DNA from: Aestuariivita sp.
GTDB lineage: Bacteria; Pseudomonadota; Alphaproteobacteria; Rhodobacterales; Rhodobacteraceae
Assembly (NCBI GenBank): GCA_026710045.1
Contig: JAPORU010000060.1
Location: 1-60,139 of the forward strand
DNA length: 60,139 nt
Direction of reading: 5' to 3'
In this document: positions 41,106 through 50,354 of the stretch, piece by piece
How the letters are laid out: the number at the start of each line of letters is the position of its first letter
Numbering within the stretch: the first letter of the stretch is position 1
The notes under the pieces: model-generated
Databases searched by the model: none
What the model saw: the letters and a program-made list of their open reading frames with translations, nothing else
Told to the model about the DNA's origin: nothing
Translations under genes and position numbers: made by a program

Positions 41106-41725
41106 GATCTCCAAACGGCCCCCTGCGCATCGGGATCGGTGGCCCGGTTGGAGCAGGAAAGACAACACTTACCGCTTCTCTATGTCGTGCCCTGAGAGAT
41201 AAATTTTCAATCTGTGTCGTTACAAACGACATTTATACACAAGAGGATGCGGAAGCTCTTGTGCGCATGCAAGCTCTTCCATCCAATCGTATTAAAGGCG
41301 TCGAAACCGGGGGTTGTCCCCATACTGCGATACGTGAAGACGCGTCCATCAATCTTGCGGCAATCGCAGAACTCTGCGAGAAATACCCGGATGTTGATCT
41401 TGTGTTTGTGGAATCGGGCGGTGACAATCTCTCTGCAACATTCTCGCCAGAGCTCGCGGACATCACCATTTATGTCATTGACGTTGCCGCAGGTGACGAC
41501 ATTCCTCGCAAGGGCGGGCCCGCTATCACCCGATCGGATATACTTGTCATCAATAAAACAGACCTCGCACCACATGTGAATGCAAGATTAGACATTATGG
41601 AACACGATGCGTCGCGCGTCCGGAACGGAAAACCCTTTGTATTCTGCCAACTTAACCGTGATCAAGGAGTGACTAAAATACTCACCCACCTCGATCATCT
41701 TGGTTATGTTGAACAACACATATAA
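41102..41725 (+). CDS. ureG: Urease accessory GTPase UreG
   Basis: UreG is a SIMIBI-class GTPase that carries nickel to urease. The 207-aa protein has the P-loop [13 protein letters not shown] near residue 12, the metal-binding CPH motif in [34 protein letters not shown] and the base-recognition NKTDLAP. Last gene of the operon, followed directly by a terminator-like hairpin. Confidence 0.97.
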   Translation: MRSPNGPLRIGIGGPVGAGKTTLTASLCRALRDKFSICVVTNDIYTQEDAEALVRMQALPSNRIKGVETGGCPHTAIREDASINLAAIAELCEKYPDVDLVFVESGGDNLSATFSPELADITIYVIDVAAGDDIPRKGGPAITRSDILVINKTDLAPHVNARLDIMEHDASRVRNGKPFVFCQLNRDQGVTKILTHLDHLGYVEQHI

Positions 41726-41728
41726 CGG

Positions 41729-41747
41729 AGCGATCATCGCGCTTTTT
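41729..41747 (+). terminator. Probable terminator of the urease operon
   Basis: A short imperfect hairpin (AGCGA-TCA-TCGC-GCT) starts three bases after the ureG stop and is followed by five T. The stem is short, so efficiency is uncertain, but the position fits the end of the operon. Confidence 0.5.
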
Positions 41748-41899
41748 CTCACCACTTTAAGCCCGGATGTCTTCGTGTCACTTCTCCAGAGTTAAGAAAC
41801 CTCTGTTTTGAATCCACCGAACATGCGTTATAAAACATTCGAATAAACGAGCTTTGTTGCCGACAAGAATATAAACGTAAGGCAAGGATCAACAACATT

Positions 41900-42532
41900 A
41901 TGGCAGAAATACCGTATCTCGAGGGTGGCAATCTATTGATCCAGGCGTGCATTTCTGGTGACGTTGAAACGGCAATGTCTCTCTTTGCTACAGCCGATAT
42001 AAATTCCGGCGATGCAGATGGCTGGACCCCTTTGCACATCGCCGTACACGCGCAGAACCGCACATTAACCAAAGCTCTGCTCGACCACTCCGACATTGAT
42101 GTCAATGCCCGCAACAAATGGCGAAGCACGCCGCTGATGCTCGCAGCCAATAGCGGGAACTTGGATATTGTGGAACAGCTGCTGCGCCATCCCATGATTC
42201 AAGTAAATCTACAAGCAGACTATTATGGTCGTACCGCGCTGATTGAGACCGCCGTAAAAGGCCACGCCCACATCACGCGCTGCCTTGTAAGCTTTGGCGC
42301 GGACGTGAATATTTCAGACAAAACAGGTCGAAACACGGCGTTGATCGAGGCCATAAAGAACAACCATCTCGACATTGCAATTTATTTGCTTCGAACGGGA
42401 ACAGTTGATTTTTCCAATCGTGATCAACGCATCCAATGCCTGATCTGGGCGAGTCGTCGTGGAAAGAAACTGCGCGATGAAGTCGACAATGCGATATCCA
42501 CATACTTCAACCGAGTCAGCGGTCCGACATAA
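41900..42532 (+). CDS. Ankyrin-repeat protein
   Basis: A 210-aa protein made of about five ankyrin repeats, visible as DGWTPLHIAVHAQNRTLTKA, WRSTPLMLAANSGNLDIVEQ, YGRTALIETAVKGHAHITRC and GRNTALIEAIKNNHLDIAIY. There is no signal peptide or membrane segment, so it is probably a cytoplasmic protein-binding scaffold. It lies 175 bases behind ureG on the same strand, after the terminator, and converges with boxR with only 14 bases between the stops. No partner can be named. Confidence 0.88.
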   Translation: MAEIPYLEGGNLLIQACISGDVETAMSLFATADINSGDADGWTPLHIAVHAQNRTLTKALLDHSDIDVNARNKWRSTPLMLAANSGNLDIVEQLLRHPMIQVNLQADYYGRTALIETAVKGHAHITRCLVSFGADVNISDKTGRNTALIEAIKNNHLDIAIYLLRTGTVDFSNRDQRIQCLIWASRRGKKLRDEVDNAISTYFNRVSGPT

Positions 42533-42546
42533 TCGCATCCCATATA

Positions 42547-43473
42547 TCAAGATCTGATACAGGATGTACCCAAAAGTTTGTTCGAAACAACCAGATCATA
42601 TAATTCTTGTTGACTGGTCTCAACAGATTTTCCAGAGGTATCGAGCACATATTCAGCCCGACTGTATGCGCTCTCACGACTCTTCAAGATATCGAGCAGC
42701 TGCGTCATCGCAAATGCGTTCCCAGCCATAGGCCGTAAATCACCCTGTACGCGCACACGCTCCATGTGCTCAACGGGCGACGCCTTGATCCAAACAGTAT
42801 GAAAATGCGCCATCAATGTTGTCCAGGTGCTCTGCTCCGAAACGATACCGCCACCCGCAGCAAGTATCAAACCACCACTATTCGAAACAATTGCGCTCAA
42901 GGCCTGAGCTTCCAGTCGTCGATACCCTTCTAACCCGTAGAAATCGAAAATCTCGGCAACAGGCATATCCGCAATGGCTTCAATGTCATGATTGAGTTCC
43001 ATAAATGGCAGATCCAAATCTCTCGCCAGTCGCCCACCAAGAGTTGATTTACCCGCACCACGCAATCCAATGAGGCAAATGCGCTCACCTTTGGTGCCTG
43101 GATGACGAAAAGATCCCAGAAGTTGTCTTACATCAGCACGAATAGCGTCATCAGCCCGTCGATAAAGTACCGACATCTCGGCGACTTCAGTTGACATTGG
43201 ATCATCGACTCGCACAAGAGCCTCAACCGAAACATCAAGAGCACACGCCACGCGATACAACAAACCAAGAGACGTATTTCCCTCACCACTTTCCAGGTGG
43301 GCGAGATAACGTTGCGAAACACCGGAGTGACGTGAGAGTTCCTGACGAGTCCATTTCTTCTCAGATCGCGCTTGGCGAATCCGTTGACCGGCCAGTCGAA
43401 TCACGTTCGACACCGACTCATGTCCAACTCGGTTGACATCAAAACCCATATCAGAGTCGTGCTCTATCACCAC
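42547..43473 (-). CDS. boxR: BzdR/BoxR-type transcriptional regulator
   Basis: This regulator controls benzoyl-CoA degradation genes. The 308-aa protein fuses an XRE helix-turn-helix domain (residues about 25-85; RQELSRHSGVSQRYLAHLES) to a shikimate-kinase-like domain with a P-loop GLRGAGKST near residue 137. In BzdR and BoxR the kinase-like domain binds benzoyl-CoA and releases repression. The GTG at 43473 is set by GAGGGG with 7 bases spacing. It is the last gene of the box cluster, so it may be cotranscribed and autoregulated. Confidence 0.93.
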   Translation of the reverse strand: MVIEHDSDMGFDVNRVGHESVSNVIRLAGQRIRQARSEKKWTRQELSRHSGVSQRYLAHLESGEGNTSLGLLYRVACALDVSVEALVRVDDPMSTEVAEMSVLYRRADDAIRADVRQLLGSFRHPGTKGERICLIGLRGAGKSTLGGRLARDLDLPFMELNHDIEAIADMPVAEIFDFYGLEGYRRLEAQALSAIVSNSGGLILAAGGGIVSEQSTWTTLMAHFHTVWIKASPVEHMERVRVQGDLRPMAGNAFAMTQLLDILKSRESAYSRAEYVLDTSGKSVETSQQELYDLVVSNKLLGTSCIRS

Positions 43474-43500
43474 ATACGAACCCCTCGGATGAATAACACT

Positions 43501-43953
43501 CTAGCCACTATGCGGAAGATCTCGGCAGGAAATATGCGCTTCGATAATTTTTCGCATATCCTCCGGCGGCGGCTGCTTCTTGAATTCGCGCGCAACCGTA
43601 AATACGCTCACCGTCTTCGCAGAAAAACACAGTATATGATTTTGTTCCCCATCGACCCGAAAGGTGACCGAGGTTCGTCCCAGGTGAAACGGCCATACGT
43701 AACACAACAATGTATGTCTCGGCGTCACCGGAGACAAAAAATCCATTTCCAAGCGGACAAAAGGTGTGCCAACATTCCTATCGATTTCAAGTTGAAACCA
43801 ACCCGCACCATCAAGATGCTCTTCCCACCAGGCATTGATCGCATCCAAGGCAAAATAAGGCAGACGCCCTGTATAAGCAATTCGAGCAGGATCACAGTCT
43901 GCCCATGTGACGTTCATTCTATAGCAATAGGCGCCCTCCGGTCGACGATCCAT
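43501..43953 (-). CDS. Hotdog-fold acyl-CoA thioesterase of the box cluster
   Basis: A protein of about 150 aa in the 4-hydroxybenzoyl-CoA thioesterase superfamily: MNVTWADCDPARIAYTGR has the catalytic-aspartate motif, and PFVRLEMDFLSPVTPRHTL follows. Thioesterases of this kind are often found in box clusters, where they may hydrolyse stalled or non-productive aromatic CoA esters and free CoA. The frame opens with GTG at 43989 inside boxA, but the ATG at 43953 lies one base past the boxA stop (TGA-C-ATG), the same coupling as in hisS-hisZ. Confidence 0.85.
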   Translation of the reverse strand: MDRRPEGAYCYRMNVTWADCDPARIAYTGRLPYFALDAINAWWEEHLDGAGWFQLEIDRNVGTPFVRLEMDFLSPVTPRHTLLCYVWPFHLGRTSVTFRVDGEQNHILCFSAKTVSVFTVAREFKKQPPPEDMRKIIEAHISCRDLPHSG

Positions 43954-43954
43954 G

Positions 43955-45148
43955 TCAATAGGTTTCCACGTGATATCGACTTTCTTCACGCATCACCTCG
44001 CGACAACGGCTCCATTTCAGCCCAACAGACTCGGCAATGTTCCTGAATGCCTTATCTACACCATCCTCCATTGCCTTGAGTCCGCAAATGTAGATATGAG
44101 TATGCGCATCCTGCAGCATTCCCGCAACCAATTCACGCTCGACCAACATACGATCTTGTACATATTCTTTCTTCTGACCGGGTTGTCGGCTGTACACGAG
44201 ATATTTTTTCAAGAATTTTGATGGAACCTTCTTGAGTGGTCCAAAATAGGGTAAACTGTCAGGAGTCCGTGCACCAAAAAACATGACCATACGTCCATTT
44301 TGGACCCCGGCCGTTCGTCGTCTCGCCATCGTGAATGCGCGCATTGGGGCTGATCCGGTACCGGTACAGATCATCAATAATCGAGCTTCCGGGTCAGACG
44401 GCAACAAAAACGTCGAACCAAATGGTCCCGCAATCTTTACCGTATCCCCCAGTCCGAGATTGCAAAGAAAATTCGAACATATTCCCTGCTCTTCTCGCTT
44501 TACAGTCAGTGATACATTATGATAGCCGGAACGTTCACCATCTCGGGGGCTTGAGACCGAATAGAGGCGCGGAAGGTATGATTTACCGTGCTCATCCAAC
44601 CCCGGTGGAAGTACACCAATCGACTGACCTTCAATCACCGGGAATGGCTTGCCCCCAAAATCCAATATAATATGGTAGACCTCCGAATCTGAATTTTCGG
44701 ATGTAAGCCTATAAATTCCCTGCACAGTCGCTTTCATCGGTTGATTCGGGCGGTAAAGATTGACCGTGGGCCTTGACGCACTTACCGGTGCCCGAGATAC
44801 CCCGCCCACTCCCTTGTGAGCTTCTGCGAGCAAGGCCACAATCGGATCATCGTCTGAAATCCGATCACCCTCCTCTTGATCAGCGTCGGTGTGTACGGTC
44901 ACATCCTGTTCCGGCAACTCGCTCCAACTTAATTGCTCGTCCATTGAGTAAGGTTCATCGACCACACGCCATTCATCAATGGATCCTGTGGGACAAACCG
45001 GTATACATGCCATACAAAAATTACATATGCGGGCATCGACAACGACATTATCCTCATTATGTTCAATCGCGTTGATCGGACATGTCATCTCACAGGTATA
45101 GCAACGAATGCAAATTTCCGGATCGATCAAGTGCTGTTTTTGTGGCAT
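43955..45148 (-). CDS. boxA: Benzoyl-CoA 2,3-epoxidase reductase subunit BoxA
   Basis: BoxA passes electrons from NADPH to the oxygenase BoxB. The 397-aa protein starts with two [4Fe-4S] ferredoxin motifs (CIRCYTCEMTCP near residue 13; CNFCMACIPVCP near residue 42), then a variable linker, an FAD-binding domain (YLPRLYSVSSPR near residue 190) and an NADPH-binding domain with CTGTGSAPMRAF near residue 260. ATG at 45148 is preceded by GAGGGT. It follows boxB after 188 bases and is coupled to the thioesterase gene. Confidence 0.96.
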   Translation of the reverse strand: MPQKQHLIDPEICIRCYTCEMTCPINAIEHNEDNVVVDARICNFCMACIPVCPTGSIDEWRVVDEPYSMDEQLSWSELPEQDVTVHTDADQEEGDRISDDDPIVALLAEAHKGVGGVSRAPVSASRPTVNLYRPNQPMKATVQGIYRLTSENSDSEVYHIILDFGGKPFPVIEGQSIGVLPPGLDEHGKSYLPRLYSVSSPRDGERSGYHNVSLTVKREEQGICSNFLCNLGLGDTVKIAGPFGSTFLLPSDPEARLLMICTGTGSAPMRAFTMARRRTAGVQNGRMVMFFGARTPDSLPYFGPLKKVPSKFLKKYLVYSRQPGQKKEYVQDRMLVERELVAGMLQDAHTHIYICGLKAMEDGVDKAFRNIAESVGLKWSRCREVMREESRYHVETY

Positions 45149-45336
45149 TCCACCCTCAAACCTCTGGACCAGAGAACCAATATTCCGTGATTATGCCGAA
45201 ACGAGGCTCCGGCGACATCCAATTTAAACTCAAGACCCTGTTCCGCTCGGCCGTCGACACGTTAGCAACCGCATTCCATCACCCTGAGATTTTGTTCTCG
45301 TAGGCGTTGGTCCGCAGAAATCGGTCTTCAACCGGT

Positions 45337-46788
45337 CTACGCCATATGTAATTTCACATACTCGAAATCGCCGGGCTTATTATCGATGCCAACGCGCGGC
45401 GGAGCAATCCAACGTGCATATTGTCCGGGTTCGTAACATGGCTGCATCAATGATTCAATAAAATCGCCATCCGACGTTGTAGGCAACCAGTCCGACAAAC
45501 CCGCACTATACGCTTCGGACGACAGCAACTGGCCTTCAGGATCTATGGGCTTATGGGCAAAAGCACCAATTTTGCGATTGAACGCCTGATGTGGAAGCTT
45601 GAGTTCAAAGTCGATCCCGGCTTTGTTGATGATTTTATTCCATCGTCCGATGCCGCCTTCGGCATCTTTCACGTAATCATCACGCAAGCGCATATTGATC
45701 GCCTTCAGGGCCGAGACTTCGCGCTCAACCGTTTGATTATTCTCGAAGTCCAGCACTTTGTAAGTCGAGTCCTTGAGTAAATGATCATCCTCGATTCGAC
45801 TCTCCATATATCGACCCTTTATTCCTGCATTGAATGCGTTTGCAGCGTTTGTAGAGATTTCCTGTCCGAACAAGTCCAGCGATAATGTATAATGTAAGGA
45901 CAATTTCTTTTGAATCGTTGGCAAATCAATTACACTCAAGTCACGCACTTTATTGATATCACTTGCATCGGTTAATCCCGCTCGCGTCATCGCATCAACC
46001 GTAGCCTGAATGATTCGTCCGACACCGGTTTCCCCGACAAACATATGATGCGCTTCCTCGGTCAACATAAATCGACAAGTCCGTGACAATGGATCGAAGC
46101 CGGACTGCGCAAGACTCTCGAGCTGCATCTTGCCATCACGATCGGTGAAATACGTAAACATAAAAAACGAGAGCCAATCAGGTGTTTCTTGATTAAAGGC
46201 ACCCAGCATTCTTGGAGCTTCATCAGAGCCGGATGAGCGACGCAACAGATCATCCGCTTCCTCACGTCCATCCTTTCCAAAATACTTTTGCAAAAGATAC
46301 ACCATAGCCCAAAGATGGCGGCCTTCCTCAACATTCACCTGAAACAGATTGCGCATGTCGTACAGGGATGGGGCGGTCAATCCAAGAAACCGCTGCTGCT
46401 CGACGGAGCCCGGTTCCGTATCACCTTGTATGACAATCAGTCTTTTGAGAAGATTGCGGTACTCACCTGGTACTTCCTGCCAAGCGGGCTGACCTTTATG
46501 CTCACCGCATGGAATCGTTCGACCCTCCAGTCTTGGGGCGAGAAGAATGCCCCACCGATAGTCAGGCATTTTCAAGTAATCAAATTTCGCCCAACCCTTT
46601 GGGTCAACACTCACTGCCGTCCGTAAGTAAACCATCGATTGCTGCAAATTCCTGGGGATCAATCGATTCCACCAGTCAAGGTAGCCCGGATGCCACTTCT
46701 CAAGAGCCTTGAGAACTTTCCGGTCACTTGACAAATTCACATTATTGGGAATTTGCGTGTCGTAACTGACGTTGATCACATCTGCCAC
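45337..46788 (-). CDS. boxB: Benzoyl-CoA 2,3-epoxidase oxygenase subunit BoxB
   Basis: BoxB is the di-iron oxygenase that epoxidises benzoyl-CoA at the 2,3 position. The 483-aa protein has the two carboxylate-bridged iron motifs EEGRH near residue 152 and EEAHH near residue 245. GTG at 46788 is preceded by GGAG and AGGAAG. It lies between boxC and boxA in the order boxC-boxB-boxA on the minus strand. Confidence 0.97.
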   Translation of the reverse strand: MADVINVSYDTQIPNNVNLSSDRKVLKALEKWHPGYLDWWNRLIPRNLQQSMVYLRTAVSVDPKGWAKFDYLKMPDYRWGILLAPRLEGRTIPCGEHKGQPAWQEVPGEYRNLLKRLIVIQGDTEPGSVEQQRFLGLTAPSLYDMRNLFQVNVEEGRHLWAMVYLLQKYFGKDGREEADDLLRRSSGSDEAPRMLGAFNQETPDWLSFFMFTYFTDRDGKMQLESLAQSGFDPLSRTCRFMLTEEAHHMFVGETGVGRIIQATVDAMTRAGLTDASDINKVRDLSVIDLPTIQKKLSLHYTLSLDLFGQEISTNAANAFNAGIKGRYMESRIEDDHLLKDSTYKVLDFENNQTVEREVSALKAINMRLRDDYVKDAEGGIGRWNKIINKAGIDFELKLPHQAFNRKIGAFAHKPIDPEGQLLSSEAYSAGLSDWLPTTSDGDFIESLMQPCYEPGQYARWIAPPRVGIDNKPGDFEYVKLHMA

Positions 46789-46842
46789 CGTTTTCTTCCT
46801 CTCCTACAATCTAAACAATGATTTGAAACGTCCGTCATCGGC

Positions 46843-48504
46843 TTAGACACGTTTGCGATCAAATACACCACGAACACCTGTACCGTAGCGTTGCAAAGCC
46901 CCATTTGTGCCAACCGCATTCGGACGGTTAAAAATCCAATTCTGCCATGCCGTCAGTCGCCCAAAAATACGTGTTTCCATCGTTTCGGGACCCGCAAAGC
47001 GCAGATTCGCCTCTAGTCCCGTCATCGCGTCTGGGCTAAAGCTGATACGCTCCTCCCGAAAAATCCTTAATTCATCTTCCCAATCAATATCATCAAGAAT
47101 CATTGTAACCAAACCGAGATCATCAGCCGTCTTGGCGTCAATTGCTTTCCTGACATGAGACTTCAAGGCGTCAATGTGACCGGGATTCGCCAAGAATCGC
47201 GTTTCAAGCCGAGTCAAATCATTGCCCATCGGATACATCCCGAAGTTGCCCTCAGTCAGTGCAATTGTCGCAATCGGTCGCGTGTCACCTTCAAACTCAT
47301 CGTCCATCATATATGAACGATCGACGGCGAACAAAATTTCAGCCAGCACACCAACAAAACAGGAACCATGTTCGACAACAGCCGCGAGTGATCTTGAGGT
47401 AACATCAAGACGCTTGAGCGTGCGCTTCCAATAAGCGTGCACCTCTCTTGATAACCAATGGTCAAGATGCCGGACGAGAAGGTGTTCATGAGCCATAAGG
47501 CTCTCCGGATCCCCTTGTGTCCGAAAAATCCAAAGCCCAATTTCCAATTCATTGGTGCGCAGATGCAAAATAGCATCTTCCAACTCACGACAAAGCTTCA
47601 GCAAGTATGCTTGATCCCCTTGCTGCTGAAAAGTCTTCATATCGACGGGTGCAGCTTGCCGCGGACCCTTTAACAAGATCATTGCTTGGCGCAACTCACG
47701 ATTCAATGCGACCTGTATATGTTCATAATCAATGGAGCCGTCCGATTGGACGTCCCGCTTCAACACATTCAGTGCTATTCCCTGGCGCACATCCATTTTA
47801 ACAGATTTTGTCGCGAACGCGCGCGCCCGGCATTGCACGGTTTCATCAAATGTCGAATTGACGACAACCTCATCCACCAGACCCCAGGATTGCGCGCGCT
47901 GGCCGCGCACCCCCTCCTCTACGGTACAAAATATATCCGCCAAATCACGACGAACTTTTCGTTTATCGGTCAATCGCGTCAATCCACCGGTTCCCGGCAG
48001 GACCGCCAAAAGAGGTACTTCCGGTAATCCGACCGACGAGTTTCCATCATCCGTTAAAAGAATATAATTGCATGCCAAAGCGAGTTCGTATCCTCCGCCG
48101 GCGCATGAACCTTTAATCGCTGCAATGTAGTTTTGCCCCGAATCCTCTTCGGCCGACTCGATCGCGTTGCGGGTTTCATTGGTAAATTTACAAAAATTTA
48201 CTTTCTGACTGTGCGACGCCTCGGCCAGCATGCGAATATTCGCTCCAGCACAAAACACCCTATCTTTGCCAGATTGCAAAACGACTACCTTTACCTCTGG
48301 ATGTTCAAATCGCATACGCTGCACAATATCATTAAGCTCGATGTCCACACCAAGATCATAAGAATTCAGTTTGAGTTCATATCCATCAAAAAGCCCCTCT
48401 CTCTCGTCAACATCCATAATGAGATTGGCAACCGGCCCGTCATAAACCACGCTCCAATGGCAATAGGCTGATGGATCAACACGAAAATCGATAATATCTT
48501 TCAA
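46843..48504 (-). CDS. boxC: 2,3-epoxybenzoyl-CoA dihydrolase BoxC
   Basis: BoxC opens the ring epoxide hydrolytically to 3,4-dehydroadipyl-CoA semialdehyde and formate. The 553-aa protein is a long crotonase-family member with VFCAGANIRML near residue 90 and the oxyanion-hole region AIKGSCAGGGYELALACNYI near residue 130, plus a helical C-terminal half. The frame opens at a TTG at 48510, but a very strong site AAGGAGGT ends right at it; the in-frame TTG at 48504 has ideal spacing and is my start. First gene of the boxCBA-thioesterase-boxR unit. Confidence 0.96.
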   Translation of the reverse strand: MKDIIDFRVDPSAYCHWSVVYDGPVANLIMDVDEREGLFDGYELKLNSYDLGVDIELNDIVQRMRFEHPEVKVVVLQSGKDRVFCAGANIRMLAEASHSQKVNFCKFTNETRNAIESAEEDSGQNYIAAIKGSCAGGGYELALACNYILLTDDGNSSVGLPEVPLLAVLPGTGGLTRLTDKRKVRRDLADIFCTVEEGVRGQRAQSWGLVDEVVVNSTFDETVQCRARAFATKSVKMDVRQGIALNVLKRDVQSDGSIDYEHIQVALNRELRQAMILLKGPRQAAPVDMKTFQQQGDQAYLLKLCRELEDAILHLRTNELEIGLWIFRTQGDPESLMAHEHLLVRHLDHWLSREVHAYWKRTLKRLDVTSRSLAAVVEHGSCFVGVLAEILFAVDRSYMMDDEFEGDTRPIATIALTEGNFGMYPMGNDLTRLETRFLANPGHIDALKSHVRKAIDAKTADDLGLVTMILDDIDWEDELRIFREERISFSPDAMTGLEANLRFAGPETMETRIFGRLTAWQNWIFNRPNAVGTNGALQRYGTGVRGVFDRKRV

Positions 48505-49089
48505 GAGCAAACCTCCTTTTGCCGACTGTTCGTATGTTGCATGTCCGTCTAAGTAAACCCAATACTTGCAAAATAAAGCAAAATAAAATAAAAAATAGTA
48601 ACTATTGAGGTATATTGACGTAAAACTACTGCATAAAATGTATTATTTTGCAGAAATTTTAATTTCTTAGCTTGCAAGCACAGGAAGGCGTCAGTCTGGA
48701 CGGTCACAGGAGTGCTTGCTCCGCATAAATCGAAACCGAATGACACAACCCGGCAATCTTGATTTGCATATATTGGTGTGCAGAAGCGGTATCATTGATC
48801 ATGTTGGAAACAAGGACCGATGCAATGCGCACACCGGTTCAGAATCCGAATCACTTGAAACAGTCCCGTAAAATAATCGGAACCGTGGTCTTGGAGACCA
48901 GCCCACACATTACAAGTGGCAAAATACGGCCGCAAAGAGCAATACAAACAACGGCGTCAAGAACGGCACAAACCCACACGCCGACTGATCTGGCATCCCG
49001 CAAGAACAGGAATCTCGCACGTTAATCCATCCCATCAGGGTTGTGCACGATCAAGAGCCGGGTCGCGCATCGCCGAAACATAGCGTGCC
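48505..49089. other. boxC upstream region
   Basis: About 580 bases between the DUF309 gene and boxC. It contains the AAGGAGGT ribosome site of boxC (about 48512-48519 on the minus strand), a very AT-rich tract at 48567-48660 and an array of TGCA tetramers described separately. A plus-strand frame at 48759-49025 has no recognisable domain. Confidence 0.5.
48538..48824. promoter_or_regulatory. Candidate BoxR operator region: eight TGCA tetramers upstream of boxC
   Basis: TGCA occurs at 48538, 48567, 48630, 48649, 48673, 48765, 48779 and 48821, eight times in 287 bases, where about one is expected. Several sit in longer palindromes: TTGCAAAATAA at 48566 is the reverse complement of TTATTTTGCAG at 48643 apart from the outermost base. 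BzdR-type regulators bind operators built from TGCA repeats. The link to the BoxR encoded at the end of this operon is inference. Confidence 0.65.
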
Positions 49090-49566
49090 TCAGTCATGAT
49101 GATGGTCCCGAAGCTCCTGTATCTTCTTAAGATAACCTTCACGTTCGACATCCAACACAGTGTTGGCCGTGACCTGAGTCATTAGATCGGCGGCGATGCA
49201 TGCCAATCTTGCGCTCGCTTTCAACCGACCCATATTCAACTTGAGGTAACCGTTTGCCAATTGGATCAATCCTTGCACAAAGACACGCTCTTCGCTGTCT
49301 CTGGGCAACACCATCCAAACCGGCTCAAGAACTTCGTGTGCTTCCCAGAAATACCCCGAATCAAGGTAAATGAGGCCATGCAAGAATGCAGAGGAACGAG
49401 AGATATCTCCTGCCGGCATATCCGATTGAATGGACGCCCGGATGTGATCAAATGCTCCTTCGGGATGGCGAACGTTTTGACCCGGAACGTAAGAATGTGT
49501 CGGAAAGAAAACCTCAATGCCGATGCGGTGCATTGCCTCTGTAATGGCCTCTGTAACGGACTCCAC
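49090..49566 (-). CDS. DUF309 family protein
   Basis: A protein of about 158 aa with the DUF309 pattern: FLHGLIYLDSGYFWEAHEVL near residue 65, EPVWMVLPRDSEERVFVQGL and IQLANGYLKLNMG. The repeated helices with conserved His and Glu suggest a ligand- or metal-binding helical bundle; the function is unknown. The frame opens at a TTG at 49584, but the GTG at 49566 shares its first base with the TAG stop of the alpha/beta hydrolase gene (TAGTG), so the two are translationally coupled. Presence between the ligase-hydrolase unit and boxC suggests an accessory role in aromatic metabolism. Confidence 0.82.
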   Translation of the reverse strand: MESVTEAITEAMHRIGIEVFFPTHSYVPGQNVRHPEGAFDHIRASIQSDMPAGDISRSSAFLHGLIYLDSGYFWEAHEVLEPVWMVLPRDSEERVFVQGLIQLANGYLKLNMGRLKASARLACIAADLMTQVTANTVLDVEREGYLKKIQELRDHHHD

Positions 49567-50354
49567 TAACACAACCGGCGGCAATGTTCCGCAACCGCGT
49601 CAACAACAGCGTCTGCTTGATCGATAAACGGTGAATGACGACACGCGTTCAATATCAACGTATCAACAGGAGCGTAGCTCCGTTGTGAAACCACATCGAT
49701 TTGAGACAACGTCCCAAATTGATCGTCACGTCCTTGAATGGCGAGGATCGGAACACGAATGTAATCGATCACGTCTGTCACGTCCCAATCCCTAAAATCC
49801 GGATGCAACCATGCATCGCTCCACCCCCAAAATACACTGTCCGGGTCGCGATGGTACTTTGCCATCCGCTCCCGGAGGTTGGATGTCTGGTAACGGGTCT
49901 TCATTCGAGCGATTTCATTCAAACAAAACTCCTCCGCAAAAAAGTGCGGCGACAAAAGGACCAATCCACGGACGCTCCGATCAAAGGTGCTGCCTGCATA
50001 TATTGCGGCGATGGTTGCGCCATCACTGTGTCCGATCAAGATGCAACGTTCGACACCAAGAATACGCAATACGTCTGGAAGGGCATCACGAGCTTCACGG
50101 GTCATATAGTCCAGTGGTCTCGGCAACTCAGCCACCTCCGACCAGCCATATCCTGCACGTGAGTATGCCAAAATTCCGAATCCTGTGGCCTTTTGCAGTT
50201 CCTCGGCAAAGTCACGCCATAAAGCAGCGCAACCCAGACCCTCATGTAACAAAACAAGGGTGACTGATTCACTTGGCGCTGGTCCAAGATGGGAATACTC
50301 AAGAGATTTTCCACCAGCCATGACGTGACCGGACTTATGCTTTTGCGTGATCAT
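49566..50354 (-). CDS. Alpha/beta hydrolase of the box cluster
   Basis: A 262-aa alpha/beta-fold hydrolase: oxyanion-hole LLHEGLGCAALW near residue 35, nucleophile elbow IGHSDGATIAA near residue 109, acid GRDDQFG near residue 212 and the C-terminal histidine in ACRHSPFID near residue 240, so the Ser-Asp-His triad is intact. Start ATG overlaps the ligase stop in ATGA. Hydrolases of this group are seen in other box clusters; substrates could be aromatic esters or CoA thioesters, which is not decided by sequence. Confidence 0.9.
   Translation of the reverse strand: MITQKHKSGHVMAGGKSLEYSHLGPAPSESVTLVLLHEGLGCAALWRDFAEELQKATGFGILAYSRAGYGWSEVAELPRPLDYMTREARDALPDVLRILGVERCILIGHSDGATIAAIYAGSTFDRSVRGLVLLSPHFFAEEFCLNEIARMKTRYQTSNLRERMAKYHRDPDSVFWGWSDAWLHPDFRDWDVTDVIDYIRVPILAIQGRDDQFGTLSQIDVVSQRSYAPVDTLILNACRHSPFIDQADAVVDAVAEHCRRLC

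Noticed and set aside
48759..49025. Plus-strand 88-codon frame upstream of boxC
   Set aside because: No family or ribosome site; it overlaps the TGCA array of the putative control region.
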